This document shows, in pieces, positions 23,204-31,651 of a stretch of DNA of 32,594 nucleotides (position 1 is its first letter; each line of letters begins with the position of its first letter). A program made the translations under genes and the position numbers. Origin of the DNA: JAWVZS01 sp964507825 (lineage in GTDB: Archaea; Thermoproteota; Nitrososphaeria; Nitrososphaerales; Nitrosopumilaceae); contig CAZDQM010000003.1 of NCBI GenBank assembly GCA_964507825.1, positions 1 to 32,594 on the forward strand, read 5' to 3'. The notes beneath the pieces were generated by a model. The model was not told the DNA's origin, did no database searches, and saw nothing but the letters and a program-made list of their open reading frames with translations.

Positions 23204-26200
23204 ATGTATAATTACAACAATTCAGCATTGGTACACATAAGAAAGGTTGAGATCTTTGGCTTCAAGTCGTTCGGATTCCGAAACACGATAGTCAATTTTG
23301 AGCCAGGCCTAGTCTCCATTTCCGGCCCTAATGGATCCGGCAAGAGCAACATACTAGACGCCATCATCTTTGCCATGGGGGAGAACCGACCCAAGGTCAT
23401 GAGGGCCGACAAGCTGCGCTCGCTTCTGCATGACTTGGACGGGCAACGGCGTGGATCACGGCTTGCCCGCGTAAACGTCACCTTTGACAACCCTGATCGT
23501 ACGATCCCTGTGGATGCCGACACGGTGGACATAACTAGGGAAATGGACGACAAGGGGGAAAACACCTACTATCTCAACAAAAAGCGCGTTACTAGAAGCC
23601 AAGTCTTGGACCTCCTTGATGTTGCAAATGCAGGCCTCAATCAACTTAACGCGGTCCAGCAGGGAACCGTGACTAGAATCTCAGAGTTTTCTTCTGAGGA
23701 GAAGAGGCAAACGATCGAGGATTTGGTTGGACTGTCATATTTTGATCAAAAAAAGACGGAGGCCATAAAACAGCTTGATGATGCAGACAGAAAGCTAGAG
23801 ATTGCACTAGCTAGGATGGGGGAGATCAAGAAGCGAATTGACGAGCTAGATGAGGAGCGCAATCAAAAACTTCGCTATAACATGTTAGAAGAAGAAATCC
23901 ACAGAATGGATGCAATTTCGGCCGCCGGCAAATTAAGAGATATTAGGGCATCGATCTCGTCTAAAAGGCAAGACTTTGATGCGGTCACGACCGATTGCGG
24001 CCGGCTTGACCGGGAACGCGGCGCCATACGCGACCAGATAAAAGATCTGGATGCGGAAAAATCAAGCTTTCTTGAGGAGGCCAACGCGTACAATCAGGCA
24101 AAGGCGTCCATTGATTCGGAGCTAAGCGTTGCTAGGGAGGATCACGAGCGGGCAAGTAACACCCTTGCGACCGCGGAAAAACGCATCTTGCAAATCGGGC
24201 GGCGTATCCCTGAAATCGAGGAATCCCTAAGCGGACTGGAAAGTGAAAAGACCCAAGTCGACTCCCAAATCACCGAAATTCATGGGGCCGTAAAAGAAAT
24301 GGAGGAATCTGGTGGACAAATTGACTCGGAGCTGGAGAATCTTGCGGGCCAGTCTGCAATTATACTGCGCCGGCAATCTGATGCCGTCAAGAAAAAGGCC
24401 GACGCGGATGATAAGCTAAAGTCATTTGTAGAAAAACTCAATGCCGGCAAGCTGACACTATCCAAGATTGAATCTGAAACAGATGATCTTAACAGGAAGA
24501 TCGAGTCGATAAAATCCTCGCAACTGCAATACCGGGAAGAGTCCCCGAAAATCTCCAAGCTGATTGCAATGTATGATAACCGAATTCGTAATCATGTGTC
24601 CTCAATACGCAATATAAGATCGCAACTGACTGCCCACAACTTGAAGCGCGCACGGATCAGAAGCGAGTTAGATGACATCATGACGATTCTCGAAAAGTCG
24701 ACTAGGGCAGCCGCCCAGTACGAGGCAAAGATTCGGGTCATCAAGAGCGTCATGCATGAGGACTATTCGATCGCACAGCTAAAAGATGATGGAAAGAGAC
24801 TCGGCATAGATGGGCTGGTATACAAGATGATATCGTGGGACAAAAAGTACGAGCGGGCGGCTCTTGCGGCCGGCGCAGACTGGATAAAGGCGTTTGTCGT
24901 CCGTGACTTTGCGACCCTTCTTAGCCTAGCAGAGGTTGCAAGACAGAGAAACCTGCCAAAACTCAAGATAATCCCAATGGATGCTATTCCTGACTTTGAA
25001 ATGTCCCTGCCGCAAGACGACGGCGTCCTAGGAGCACTGTCTGATTTTGTCAGATCCGCTCCTGCATACTCTAAACTTAGGACGTTTCTGTTCGGTAATG
25101 TCGTGTTGACGAACTCTAGGGAGGCCGCGCACCGCATATCTCTGACTGGGTACCGGGCCGTAACCTTGGACGGTGAGCTCTTCGAGGCACAAGCAAGCGC
25201 CGTCATAATGGACATCAATTCCAAGATTTCAAAACTTACAAAAATCATAACGCTTAGCTCGTCAGTGGACGGATTATTGCAGTCGATTTCACTGCTGAAA
25301 AAATATGTCGTAAAAAAGAAGAGCGCCCTAGGGCAAACCGACGATCTGATCGCCTCCGCGCAGGCTAGAATCGGACTCTCTGAAAAGGAGCTTGCAGTAT
25401 CCAAGCAGAGCTATTCGGATCTAAAGTCAAGAATAGTCGACATAGTTGCCCGACTTGATAGCATGGATGGCCGGATGAATAAATATAATGACAGGAAGCA
25501 GGTACTTGGAGAAAATGCCACTAGAACGTCATCTTATATTGAATCATTAGAAGGTAGCATCGCGACGATCAAGAATGATTATGATGACGGGGAACAGTCT
25601 GCTATAGCGCGTGAACTAGAACAAATTAACGAGAAAAAGTCCTCGCTGGAGGCCACGCGCACATCCATAGGGACCGATTTGCACCGGCACTCGTCAAAGC
25701 TGGCGGCGCTACGTGTGGAGGAGGCCAAAACTAGGAATCAGATTGACTCTTTTCGTAACGAGATCGCATCACTGGGCGGGGAAAAATCCGAGCTGGATGC
25801 AAAAATACAAGAGTCGACTAGGCTTAAGGCCGAACACGGCAAGATGCTAGTGCAGCTGCGGCAGAAAGAACAGGAGCTGATAGAGACGTCCGGGACGTCT
25901 GTCTCCCGGCTTCAGCAATATGATGACAAGCTGCGCGATCTGAATGAGGAGGACCGGTCACTGGCTAGACGGATCAACACTCTTGAGCGCCGTTCCGACT
26001 CTTTGTCGCGTGACCTAGATGACATGGCTAGGGAGGAGGCCGGACTTGTGCGTACGCTGGACTCGATCGGACTTGACGGGAATGTGGAGACATTTGACGT
26101 GGGGGGCCTGCTAGCCGGACTGCAGGCTGAGGCCCGCTCGCTAACGGCCTTGAATGCAAAGGCACCGGAGACATATCTTGAGGTCTCCAATGGGTACCGT

Positions 26201-26749
26201 TCGATGTCTGCTAGAAAGAACTCACTTGAGGGGGAACGTAACTCCATAGTCCGGTTCATAGAGGAGATTGAAAAGGACAAAAGACAGACGTTCCTTGACG
26301 CGTTTGACAAGGTTGACAAGGAGATCAGAAAGATCTTTTCAAAGATGACGGGTGGAAGCGCATGGCTTGAACTTCAAAATGAGGATGATATATTTTCCTC
26401 TGGAATATCTTATCTGATCCAGTTTCCAAGCAAGTCAAAACGCGAATCCACATCACTTAGTGGCGGCGAAAAGACGCTTGCGGCCATCGTATTTGTCCTT
26501 GCATTACAAAAGCTAAAGCCCTCGCCATTTTACCTGTTTGACGAGGTTGACGCGCACCTAGACGCGCCAAACTCGGAACGACTCTCCGTGATACTTGAGG
26601 AGCGGGCAAAGGAGAGCCAGTTCATAATGGTATCTCTCAAGGATTCTGTGGTTCAAAGGGCCAAGCTCATTTATGGCGTCTTTCCAAAAAACGGTGTCTC
26701 AAACGTTGTTACATACAAGGACAAGCGCGCCCCAAGAATGTCCGCATAA
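23204..26749 (+). CDS. smc: Chromosome segregation ATPase SMC
   Basis: A 1181-residue protein, the full family length. The head begins VEIFGFKSFGFRNTIVNF with Walker A GPNGSGKSN at 41-49. A first coiled coil runs to about 510. The hinge lies at about 520-670 (LGIDGLVYKMISWDKKYERA ... GYRAVTLDGELFEAQ), followed by a second coiled coil. The ABC signature LSGGEKT is near 1085 and Walker B FYLFDEVDAHLD near 1110. It dimerises and extrudes or holds DNA loops. No scpA/scpB gene is adjacent. The ATG at 23204 precedes a non-family stretch (YNYNNSAL). The TTG at 23228 just before VHIRKVEIF is an alternative start. The intergenic AATTAAAC near 23179-23186 is a plausible promoter. Confidence 0.96.
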   Translation: MYNYNNSALVHIRKVEIFGFKSFGFRNTIVNFEPGLVSISGPNGSGKSNILDAIIFAMGENRPKVMRADKLRSLLHDLDGQRRGSRLARVNVTFDNPDRTIPVDADTVDITREMDDKGENTYYLNKKRVTRSQVLDLLDVANAGLNQLNAVQQGTVTRISEFSSEEKRQTIEDLVGLSYFDQKKTEAIKQLDDADRKLEIALARMGEIKKRIDELDEERNQKLRYNMLEEEIHRMDAISAAGKLRDIRASISSKRQDFDAVTTDCGRLDRERGAIRDQIKDLDAEKSSFLEEANAYNQAKASIDSELSVAREDHERASNTLATAEKRILQIGRRIPEIEESLSGLESEKTQVDSQITEIHGAVKEMEESGGQIDSELENLAGQSAIILRRQSDAVKKKADADDKLKSFVEKLNAGKLTLSKIESETDDLNRKIESIKSSQLQYREESPKISKLIAMYDNRIRNHVSSIRNIRSQLTAHNLKRARIRSELDDIMTILEKSTRAAAQYEAKIRVIKSVMHEDYSIAQLKDDGKRLGIDGLVYKMISWDKKYERAALAAGADWIKAFVVRDFATLLSLAEVARQRNLPKLKIIPMDAIPDFEMSLPQDDGVLGALSDFVRSAPAYSKLRTFLFGNVVLTNSREAAHRISLTGYRAVTLDGELFEAQASAVIMDINSKISKLTKIITLSSSVDGLLQSISLLKKYVVKKKSALGQTDDLIASAQARIGLSEKELAVSKQSYSDLKSRIVDIVARLDSMDGRMNKYNDRKQVLGENATRTSSYIESLEGSIATIKNDYDDGEQSAIARELEQINEKKSSLEATRTSIGTDLHRHSSKLAALRVEEAKTRNQIDSFRNEIASLGGEKSELDAKIQESTRLKAEHGKMLVQLRQKEQELIETSGTSVSRLQQYDDKLRDLNEEDRSLARRINTLERRSDSLSRDLDDMAREEAGLVRTLDSIGLDGNVETFDVGGLLAGLQAEARSLTALNAKAPETYLEVSNGYRSMSARKNSLEGERNSIVRFIEEIEKDKRQTFLDAFDKVDKEIRKIFSKMTGGSAWLELQNEDDIFSSGISYLIQFPSKSKRESTSLSGGEKTLAAIVFVLALQKLKPSPFYLFDEVDAHLDAPNSERLSVILEERAKESQFIMVSLKDSVVQRAKLIYGVFPKNGVSNVVTYKDKRAPRMSA

Positions 26750-26900
26750 GACAGATTGGCGCCGCGTTAGCATGCTTGGGTGATAAACTATCGCGTGTAT
26801 GCGTTCTACACACTGCATAAACGAACACTGGATAACAGGATTGTGTTTCTCGTGGAAGATATACTGAATTTCCTAGATTGTATGCATTGTATATGACTAA
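26750..26900. other. Convergent gap between smc and the ABC ATPase gene
   Basis: 150 bp without a credible frame or an obvious stem plus T-run. Transcripts from both sides end here. Confidence 0.4.
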
Positions 26901-27899
26901 TCAACTGCTGATAATATTTCCCGCATCTTTTACGGAATCGTCGACGTCTACGATACAGGCGACTCGCCTGCCGTGCCTTTCTTCTAGTGGTGGTTCGTCG
27001 GCGCAATCGTCGATCATGTGGGGACAGCGCGCCCTGAACCTACATCCTTTGTACACGTCAACGTCGCGCGGTCCGGCGATTCGAATCTCCTTTCTTGCAA
27101 GCCTGTTTCCTGGATCGGGTTCTGAGAGCGCGTCAATCAGGGCCCTAGTATAAGGATGCTTTGGGGAAAGTAGCACGTTGTCAATGTTACCCATCTCGAC
27201 TATCTTTCCCATGTATAATATGGCGATCTTGGTTCCAAAGAACCTCGCGGTTGCCAAGTCGTGTGTAATGTATACGAATGTAATGTCATGCTTTTGACGA
27301 AGTCTGTTCATCAGCTCTAGGACCTCCGCTCTTATAGAGACATCTAGCATGGAGACTGGCTCATCTGCTATGATTATGCTGGGTTTTAGCGCGAGGGCCC
27401 TGGATAGGACCACTCGCTGCCTCTGTCCGCCGGATAGCATGTGGGGGTATTTTTCGATTATGTCCTCGGCAGGTTCCATCTTTACCTCCCTTAACACTTC
27501 GATGACTCTTTGCCTGCGCGACTTTTTATTCCCAATACCGTGGATTTCTAGCGGCTCGGAAATTATATCGCCGATCTTCATCCTTGGATTGATGGAGTCA
27601 TATGGATCCTGGTGGATCATCTGGCATTGCATACGAATCTTTTCTAGATCGGATGACTCGTTGCTGATTTTGTGACCCTTGAGGAATATCTTACCTGCGT
27701 CCTGCCTTATGGAGCCCATGATTATTCTTGCGATGGTTGATTTGCCGGAGCCGGATTCCCCTGCAATGACAAACACGTCGCCCCTTTGCACCGAAAACGA
27801 GATGTCGTCACACGCCCTTGTGATGGGCGACTTTTTTCCTAAGATGGACTTTTTTGTAAAGTACTTTGTTAGGTTTTCTACTTTTAGAACCTCATCCAT
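26901..27899 (-). CDS. Oligopeptide/dipeptide-type ABC transporter ATP-binding protein (OppF/DppF-like)
   Basis: 332 residues from ATG 27899. Walker A is GESGSGKST, the signature LSGGQRQRVVLSRAL, Walker B IIIADEPVSMLDVS and the H-loop THDLATA. It ends with the oligopeptide-transporter C-terminal region HPYTRALIDALSEPDPG ... CRFRARCPHMIDDC, whose three cysteines are characteristic of Opp/Dpp ATPases. The frame is open to an ATG at 27929, but GATATAC about 30 bp before 27899 and the family alignment (MDEVLKVENLTKYF) favour the shorter start. No permease, partner ATPase or binding protein lies nearby, so it must work with subunits encoded elsewhere. Confidence 0.9.
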   Translation of the reverse strand: MDEVLKVENLTKYFTKKSILGKKSPITRACDDISFSVQRGDVFVIAGESGSGKSTIARIIMGSIRQDAGKIFLKGHKISNESSDLEKIRMQCQMIHQDPYDSINPRMKIGDIISEPLEIHGIGNKKSRRQRVIEVLREVKMEPAEDIIEKYPHMLSGGQRQRVVLSRALALKPSIIIADEPVSMLDVSIRAEVLELMNRLRQKHDITFVYITHDLATARFFGTKIAILYMGKIVEMGNIDNVLLSPKHPYTRALIDALSEPDPGNRLARKEIRIAGPRDVDVYKGCRFRARCPHMIDDCADEPPLEERHGRRVACIVDVDDSVKDAGNIISS

Positions 27900-27992
27900 C
27901 GTCTCTTTTATGGCATGCCCGTATATCAAGCTGCCAAGTACGGCCTAGTCCACAAGGCATTTATGTTGATTCATTTGACGTCCTGATCACGC

Positions 27993-29018
27993 ATGAGCCG
28001 CGGCGCATTCCAAGAATACACCCACCATGAAAAACACACGATCAGCGATCGAATGTGTTACTTTCGACCCAAGAACGGACATCGGGAGACGGTCATGGCC
28101 GACGAGCTATATCACAGTCTGCGTCAGCGATCTAGGTACATCCCACCAAAATTCTTTTATGACAGGCGCGGCTCGGAGCTCTTCGAACAGATATGTGATC
28201 TGCCTGAATACTATCTGAGCCGGGCCGAGACGGAGATTCTGTCTAGGATAAAGTTTGAACTGCCGGGGTTACTTGATGGTAACTTTCGACTCGTCGAGCT
28301 AGGCAGTGGCTCTTCGGTCAAGACGTGCCATGTCCTAGATGCGCTTGAACAGTCCCAGTCCTCACTTGAATATGTTCCAATAGATATATCGGAATTTCTA
28401 GAGGACAGCGCGCATGATTTGCTGAAAAAATATCCTGGTATAGACATCGTCGGCATAATGGATACATATGAGAACGGACTCGGTTTTATCAGGAAGAACG
28501 GCACATCCAAAAACCTGATAGCATTCTTTGGGTCCAGCTTTGGCAACTTTGCACGCGGGGAGGGCGCACGTTTTCTTAGGACCGTGTATGACTCGATGAA
28601 TGGCGGAGATCTGTTCATGATGGGCCTAGACCTAGTAAAGGAGCGAGACGTGCTAGAGTGCGCCTATGACGACAAGCAGGGTGTTACGGCACGCTTTAAC
28701 CTGAATGTGCTTGAGAGAATCAACCGCGACTTGGACGCAAATTTTGATTTGGATGGTTTTTCACACCATTCCATGTATAACGAGGAGGGGATGCGCATTG
28801 AGATGTACATCAGATCGCTACGGGATCAGACAGTTATGATTCCAAAGGCCGGGCTCTCGCTACGTCTTGCCAAGGGCGAACTTATACACACGGAAAACTC
28901 TCACAAGTTTTCAATTCCACAGATTGGATCACTGATGGCGGACTCTGGGTTTAAAATTCTCCGACTCTGGCAGGACTCGGGGAAAAGGTTTGCAATGCTA
29001 CTGGCGTCCAAAAACTGA
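27993..29018 (+). CDS. EgtD-like L-histidine N-alpha-methyltransferase family protein
   Basis: A 341-residue protein. The family start is RYIPPKFFYDRRGSELFEQI with LPEYYLSRAETEIL, matching the substrate-pocket tyrosines of EgtD. The SAM motif is LVELGSGSSVKTCHVLDAL. FFGSSFGNF corresponds to the substrate asparagine loop, and HTENSHKF at about 299-306 keeps the Glu and Ser that bind the amino group in EgtD. EgtD trimethylates histidine to hercynine, the first step to ergothioneine. No EgtB or Egt1 partner is in the window, so the final product is uncertain. About 35 N-terminal residues precede the domain, and the ATG at 28095 (MADELYHSLRQR) is a possible shorter start. Confidence 0.88.
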   Translation: MSRGAFQEYTHHEKHTISDRMCYFRPKNGHRETVMADELYHSLRQRSRYIPPKFFYDRRGSELFEQICDLPEYYLSRAETEILSRIKFELPGLLDGNFRLVELGSGSSVKTCHVLDALEQSQSSLEYVPIDISEFLEDSAHDLLKKYPGIDIVGIMDTYENGLGFIRKNGTSKNLIAFFGSSFGNFARGEGARFLRTVYDSMNGGDLFMMGLDLVKERDVLECAYDDKQGVTARFNLNVLERINRDLDANFDLDGFSHHSMYNEEGMRIEMYIRSLRDQTVMIPKAGLSLRLAKGELIHTENSHKFSIPQIGSLMADSGFKILRLWQDSGKRFAMLLASKN

Positions 29019-29199
29019 ATGCAAATTTATGATGACATGGTGTGATGATTTTTAGATTTTGATGTATGTTATTAGTTGAACAAATTTTTCTAGTCGATTA
29101 CGCATAAACTCTAATAATTTGGAACATATGTCTCTCAGAGATGGAGGCCCCTGCACCGGCATATGTGCGTAAACAGCCACCACAAGATATAACCGATGA

Positions 29200-29207
29200 G
29201 GAGATGG
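29200..29207. repeat. Left copy of 8-bp target-site duplication
   Basis: GGAGATGG, repeated at 31538-31545. One extra G separates it from the left terminal repeat. Purine-rich surroundings make a chance match less improbable than for mixed sequence. Confidence 0.5.
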
Positions 29208-29208
29208 G

Positions 29209-29230
29209 GACCGCGTCCCACTAGTATATA
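29209..29230 (+). repeat. Left terminal inverted repeat
   Basis: 22 bp beginning GACCGCGTCC and ending CTAGTATATA. It is exactly complementary to 31516-31537. Similarity stops at both edges. Confidence 0.85.
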
Positions 29231-29436
29231 CTCCCTCCAAAACAGCGATCAGTATTTACGACGTTCATGGGGGTCATTTTTACCGCCATGCACTGCTACG
29301 GTATGCGCGGTTTGGCCGCCGGGCGACTTGTGTCATTATGCACGAGTTGAACGCAGTTAAGGTATGGGAAGCAGTGTGCCTGCAGACAGGCGCCTTGGTA
29401 TGCAGGCGCGCATCTTGCCTATGAAATACGGCGGCA

Positions 29437-29793
29437 TCATGCGGCCGTCGGCGCGACAAAAGCAGCCTTGACTTCTGCGAACCTAGCCGCCGCCATGGCA
29501 TCTGCATACTGGCTTGAACCAGGAGGATAAAACATTGGCATTTTGTACCTGTCAAGGATCGACCGGATCATGTCGGGTATGTCGCTTCTGAGTGTTGACC
29601 GCAGCGCGCCTGCATTGATCAATTCTGATATGGCGTCCTGCAGGGAGAAGCCAGTGTCGATGATGCTACGTGGCGAGTGCTGTCTGCGCTCTGCATACCG
29701 TTTAAGCAGGGGCTGTTCTGGGTACGGACTGCCGTCCTTTTTGAACCGGTGTCGGGTAAGTGTTAACCTCGTGCCTAGATTTTTACCATTCAC
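29437..29793 (-). CDS. 118-residue protein of unknown function inside the mobile element
   Basis: GTG at 29793 to TGA 29437-29439. The composition is protein-like throughout: basic start (NGKNLGTRLTLTRHRFKKDG), SPYPEQPLLKRYAERRQHSP, a helical middle (FSLQDAISELINAGALRSTL, DIPDMIRSILDRYK) and an Ala-rich end. Codon third positions favour G/C, as in the neighbouring transposases. No domain is recognised. Its start codon directly abuts the ATG of the IS66-like gene on the other strand (CAC|ATG), so any transcript must begin inside the other gene or both are leaderless from overlapping promoters. Open frame continues upstream but reads antisense to the transposase. Confidence 0.55.
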   Translation of the reverse strand: MNGKNLGTRLTLTRHRFKKDGSPYPEQPLLKRYAERRQHSPRSIIDTGFSLQDAISELINAGALRSTLRSDIPDMIRSILDRYKMPMFYPPGSSQYADAMAAARFAEVKAAFVAPTAA

Positions 29794-30636
29794 ATGAATT
29801 TTTTTATCCGTCTGATCCAAATACTCAAGTTGGCATACACGGTATTGAACGAACCGCCAAAACCCTACAAGAAACTCTACAGGGAAGCAAAAACCGAGAA
29901 CATGAAGCTCAAGCAAACCATTAAGATTCAAGAGTCCCAGATACAGGGGCAGGAGTTACGGATACAGGTCCTGGAACGCAGGCTCGCGTATTATGACAAC
30001 GCAAACACCCCGCCGTCCCACAACGCGCTGAGCAGGCAGGCGAGGCGGCAGAAAAAAATGCAGGTAAAAGGAGACGGAGACAGGACCGGCAGACCGCGTG
30101 GGGCACCGGTAGGGCACAGAGGTGCCACCAGCAGGCCCAAGCCCACAGAATTTAAGACACATGCGCCGGACAGATGCCCGCGGTGCGGGTCTACAAAACT
30201 GGAAATTACGAATACAGAATACAGGGACATTACCGACATCCCACCGCCGCCGGAGGCGGTCACCACGCGCCACGAAATCCATACGTGCGCGTGCGGTGTA
30301 TGTGGGGAGAAAGACATACTGTCGGACACCGGACTGCCGTCGGTGGGGAATTACGGACACAACGTAATCGCGCAGGTGGTGTCAAACCACGTGGAGCGCA
30401 TGCCGTTCCGCCGGAACGCGACTGCTGTGCGCGGACTGGCAATGTCGCCCACCACGCCTCACAACATAATGCGTCGTGTCGGCATGTGCCTAGGGAAGCC
30501 AGCGGGCAGTATCGCGGAGTCGATACGCCGCGCGGCTGCGGTGCACGCCGATGTGTGCGGCACAAGTCCGGATGATCGCGCAGGTAGCCGGCCATCCCGC
30601 GGCAGGACTCGCGGACCATCGTCTTTAGCACGATAA
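29794..30636 (+). pseudogene. IS66-type transposase, N-terminal part only, fused to foreign sequence
   Basis: The frame is 280 codons, of which the first 253 (to 30552) are transposase-like. Residues 30-70 form a coiled coil (MKLKQTIKIQESQIQGQELRI), as in the IS66 leucine-zipper region. Next come a basic linker and the IS66 zinc finger (C128-x2-C131 in RCPRCGS, later CACGVCG near 164-170). YGHNVIAQVVSNHVERMPF and VHAD, the start of the DDE domain, follow. After VHAD, where family members continue with ET, the sequence is antisense SWIM-transposase coding. The catalytic domain is therefore missing and activity is not expected. ORFs on the opposite strand in this GC-rich stretch are shadows. 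Confidence 0.8.
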
Positions 30637-31204
30637 TTGCAAACATCTTTTTTGGATCGTATCCGCGCACGCCCCCGAACCCCGCGCCGAGTTCGTACGG
30701 CACAATGCTGGTCATCTCCATCATCTTCATGATCAGCATCAGGATCTGTATCTGCCCGGATTCTGTGACATGGTCGTATGCCGCGGAATCCCTATGGCAC
30801 CTGCATCTGCACCTGCACCGCTTTTCGCTCTTTGGTATTCCAAGGCACCGTATCCCACTACACGCGCACTTTAGTCTGCATTCTTTTTGCACCTCGTCTT
30901 GCGCCCCGGCATCGTCACCTGCAGTATCGCGGCCCGCCTGATACTCATACCTAGCAGCTATGATGTGCTTGCATTCCTCATCATCACGTCTGTTTTTATA
31001 ATACTTGCAGGTGCAGCTACCGCCATTATTGGCGTCTGGTAAAATTACATCATAGTATGTGCCTTTTTGTGACTGCGAGGGAATCCGGAATCGATTATCG
31101 CCTACACATACAATATTTGTTCCTGCCTGTATCTGTCTGACCTTTGTGTCAATGCGTTTTTGTAGCTGCTGCCGAGTCGACTCTCGTGTTTTTACGTCGG
31201 ACAT
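30553..31204 (-). pseudogene. SWIM zinc-finger transposase, N-terminal part only, truncated at the fusion point
   Basis: Starting at ATG 31204 (MSDVKTRESTRQQL), the first 217 codons look genuine. A SWIM finger is present with C-x-C-x11-C-x-H (CTCKYYKNRRDDEECKH) at about residues 64-80. A Cys/Arg-rich stretch (RCRCRCRCH) follows. Then comes a transposase-like N-terminal domain, YDPKKMFAIIVLKTMVRESC, ending GYLRDHPDLCRT, as in IS5/IS1182-like elements. Beyond about 30553 the frame runs on to 30260 through antisense IS66 sequence. The DDE core is missing. Thaumarchaeal genomes do carry SWIM-containing transposases, but the exact IS family is inferred. Confidence 0.75.
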
Positions 31205-31232
31205 TAAAACTAATTGGTTTTTACAAAGTTTA

Positions 31233-31240
31233 CTTATAAG
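31233..31240 (+). promoter_or_regulatory. TATA box for the AbrB-like gene
   Basis: CTTATAAG is centred 26 bp before the ATG at 31262, the spacing expected of a leaderless message. It lies in the 57-bp divergent gap with the SWIM transposase start. Confidence 0.6.
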
Positions 31241-31261
31241 GTCAGCTTGCAAGTCAAAAGC

Positions 31262-31456
31262 ATGGCATTGTGGGCAAAGGATGCAACAGAGTTTACCGTA
31301 TCTGTCACGAGAAACGTCAAGTCCAATACCAGCTACAGTTACATACCAAAGCCCATTCTGGACCGGCTCGGTACCCCTCGGTACATAACATTTGCACTGC
31401 AAGACGGTCTGATTGTAGTAAGGGCAGGGGAAAAGAAACAGTCATCACGCATCTGA
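31262..31456 (+). CDS. AbrB/SpoVT-like small DNA-binding protein
   Basis: A 64-residue protein starting MALWAKDATEFTVSVTRNVK. It contains YIPKPILDRLGTPRYITFAL and LIVVRAG, which fit the swapped-hairpin AbrB/MazE fold ('IPKxIxxxLGxxxxIxFxxxxxxIxV'). I recall short proteins of this kind from thaumarchaeal genomes. It probably regulates transcription, perhaps of the divergent transposase gene 57 bp away, or is a passenger of the element. The frame extends 16 codons upstream without homology. The TATA box position supports the ATG at 31262. Confidence 0.7.
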   Translation: MALWAKDATEFTVSVTRNVKSNTSYSYIPKPILDRLGTPRYITFALQDGLIVVRAGEKKQSSRI

Positions 31457-31515
31457 TACCTGCCTGTCGATACTACTGTCACACCCAATCAGCGATCAGG
31501 TGATTTGTCCGGAGC

Positions 31516-31537
31516 TATATACTAGTGGGACGCGGTC
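31516..31537 (-). repeat. Right terminal inverted repeat
   Basis: 22 bp beginning TATATACTAG and ending ACGCGGTC, the exact inverse of 29209-29230. Confidence 0.85.
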
Positions 31538-31545
31538 GGAGATGG
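31538..31545. repeat. Right copy of 8-bp target-site duplication
   Basis: GGAGATGG directly follows the right terminal repeat and matches 29200-29207. Confidence 0.5.
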
Positions 31546-31651
31546 AGGAAGATATACATGCATAATCTTAATGCGGACGACTTTTGGGATTGCACATCCT
31601 TATGTACAGAGAGCAACTATATTATAGTATGATGGAAGGTGAAAAGCCACA

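Larger units (their letters stand above)
29019..29436. other. 418-bp gene-poor region containing the left end of the mobile element
   Basis: No credible gene. The left terminal repeat (29209-29230) lies here. Two stem-loops follow: GCCTG/CAGGC at 29378-29391 with a 4-base loop, and GCGCC/GGCGC at 29390-29409. GC content rises after about 29270. Confidence 0.45.
29208..31537. mobile_element. Chimeric insertion element, about 2.33 kb, with 22-bp terminal inverted repeats and an 8-bp target duplication
   Basis: The outer ends are a perfect 22-bp inverted repeat (29209-29230 against 31516-31537). The octamer GGAGATGG stands at 29200-29207 and again at 31538-31545, directly next to the right repeat and one base from the left one. 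Eight bases is the target duplication length known for IS66-family elements. Inside are an unknown minus-strand ORF, an IS66-type transposase fragment, a SWIM-finger transposase fragment in opposite orientation and an AbrB-like gene. Neither transposase keeps a complete catalytic domain, so the element is probably non-autonomous. A subterminal CAGCGATCAG occurs at 29243-29252 and 31490-31499 in the same orientation. Which family moved it is inference. Confidence 0.7.

Noticed and set aside
29052..29240. 62-codon minus-strand frame across the left terminal repeat
   Set aside because: It starts inside the element and reads across the insertion boundary. Composition is not protein-like.
30174..30575. 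Overlapping frames on both strands of the IS66 fragment
   Set aside because: GC-rich sequence opens all frames. Only the frame with the coiled coil and zinc finger is family-like.
29209..31537. Reading the 22-bp repeats as duplicated promoters (they contain TATATACTAG)
   Set aside because: Their inverted placement, abrupt edges and adjoining octamer fit element ends better. A promoter role in addition is not excluded.
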